Part shown: positions 6,442 through 7,065 of the stretch, one piece after another | Layout: the number at the start of each line of letters is the position of its first letter | How positions within the stretch are numbered: position 1 is the first letter of the stretch | NCBI GenBank assembly: GCA_030669485.1 | Contig: DAOVDL010000033.1 | Location: forward strand, 1 to 7,065 | Length of the DNA: 7,065 bases | Origin: Candidatus Bathyarchaeota archaeon | Lineage (GTDB): Archaea > Thermoproteota > Bathyarchaeia > Hecatellales > Hecatellaceae | Reading direction: 5' to 3' | Notes under the pieces: generated by a model | The model's database searches: none | The model's input: only the letters and a program-made list of their open reading frames with translations | What the model was told of the DNA's origin: nothing | Program-made: the position numbers and the translations under genes

Positions 6442-7065
6442 CTAGATTTTATGTAACTCCCTAAGTTTAGGCAGCCCTGTCCTTGCACCAACCTCTCTCA
6501 CGCAGTAGGATGCTACGAAGTTTCCAAGCCTTCCACACTCGTATAGATCTTTATTTTTGGTCAGGCCATAAAGGAATCCTGCACAGAATGCGTCCCCAGC
6601 GCCAGTGCAATCCCGAACTTTCACTCTGAATGGCTCAATAAGATGACTTTCTTTTCCATCTGTCACGTAGCAACCTTTCCCACCTAACTTAACTGCGACT
6701 ATGTCAACACCTTCCTTCAGCAGAACCTTTGAGCCCAGCCTGTAACTCTCTTTTGTAAGCAATTTGACTTCATTTTCATTCGGAAAGATTATGTGGCATT
6801 TCTTTATAATCGACCGCAAGGAGGCTAACCCTTTTCTTACGTAGAGGTAGCCAGGGTCAAAACTTACTTTAACATCAGATAGCTTCCTCACAAGCTCTTT
6901 CTGTGCCTCAAACGGTTTCTCGCCCACAAAAGATGTTAGATGTAGAAATTCGGTTGAGACAGCGTATTCTATGTCGATCTCTTTAAATATCAAAGTATCA
7001 TTGACGCCTGGATCTACGTATAGAGCCCGCTCACCCGTCTTATCGATGAAACCTGTGACCGTGCC
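6442..7065 (-). CDS. PfkB/ribokinase-family sugar or nucleoside kinase, N-terminus cut by window edge
   Basis: The frame is open to base 7065 (first visible residues GTVTGFIDKTGERALYVDPG), giving 207 visible residues; family members are about 300, so roughly the first 90-100 are missing. A TTG at 6993 is internal and not the start. Numbering from the window edge, the visible motifs are DPGVND (18-23, the family's PGAN-like region), PNENEVKLL (95-103), VKLGGKGCYV (125-134), and the signature DCTGAGDAFCAGF (152-164). In the last, GAGD (155-158) forms the anion hole and D158 is the catalytic base. GARTGLP near the end belongs to the nucleotide cap region. It transfers phosphate from ATP to a sugar or nucleoside hydroxyl, in the cytoplasm. 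The substrate-binding N-terminal part is mostly absent, so the substrate cannot be called. It converges on the membrane protein gene with 50 bases between stops. Confidence 0.93.
   Translation of the reverse strand, partial: GTVTGFIDKTGERALYVDPGVNDTLIFKEIDIEYAVSTEFLHLTSFVGEKPFEAQKELVRKLSDVKVSFDPGYLYVRKGLASLRSIIKKCHIIFPNENEVKLLTKESYRLGSKVLLKEGVDIVAVKLGGKGCYVTDGKESHLIEPFRVKVRDCTGAGDAFCAGFLYGLTKNKDLYECGRLGNFVASYCVREVGARTGLPKLRELHKI

Noticed and set aside
6442..6993. PfkB kinase starting at the TTG at 6993
   Set aside because: The frame continues in conserved family sequence (DPGVND and upstream) to the window edge, so that TTG is an internal leucine.

Overview
The window is archaeal. It carries catalytic A and regulatory B subunits of an A-type (archaeal/vacuolar) ATP synthase, a NikR-type nickel repressor, TATA-like promoter elements, and strong Shine-Dalgarno sequences used with TTG starts. 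I cannot fix the lineage from sequence alone. A methanogen or a Bathyarchaeia-like Thermoproteota member would fit, but this is a guess. The atp genes look more GC-rich than the AT-rich block around 4556-5800.

Layout: (1) 1-1352, plus strand: a radical SAM protein with an N-terminal cobalamin-binding-like domain, probably cut by the left edge. (2) 4555-1371, minus strand: atpA then atpB, overlapping by 4 bases, with their own promoter-like region at 4556-4694. None of the other ATP synthase genes flanks them: downstream is the convergent radical SAM gene, upstream are unrelated small genes. (3) 5701-4695, minus strand: nikR, a tightly linked 100-residue coiled-coil protein, and an orphan of about 79-84 residues. 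(4) 5804-6391, plus strand: a small multi-span membrane protein with paired histidine and Ser-Asp motifs, divergent from nikR across 102 bases. (5) 7065-6442, minus strand: the C-terminal two thirds of a PfkB/ribokinase-family kinase, cut by the right edge.

The most interesting unit is the nikR divergon. NikR keeps all four nickel ligands. The shared promoter holds a perfect 9-base inverted repeat whose arms are also TATA-like boxes, one for each direction. The divergent membrane protein contains two similar halves, each with H-x-x-H-V-x-L-S followed about 40 residues later by S-D-x-x-x-P. I infer a candidate nickel (or other metal) transporter under NikR control, possibly with the small coiled-coil protein as an accessory. 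The sequence supports the arrangement; the function is untested. A second candidate regulatory site is a 7-base inverted repeat over the atpA TATA-like box. There is no gene-free stretch longer than 300 bases, and I found no tRNA, rRNA, CRISPR array or insertion sequence.
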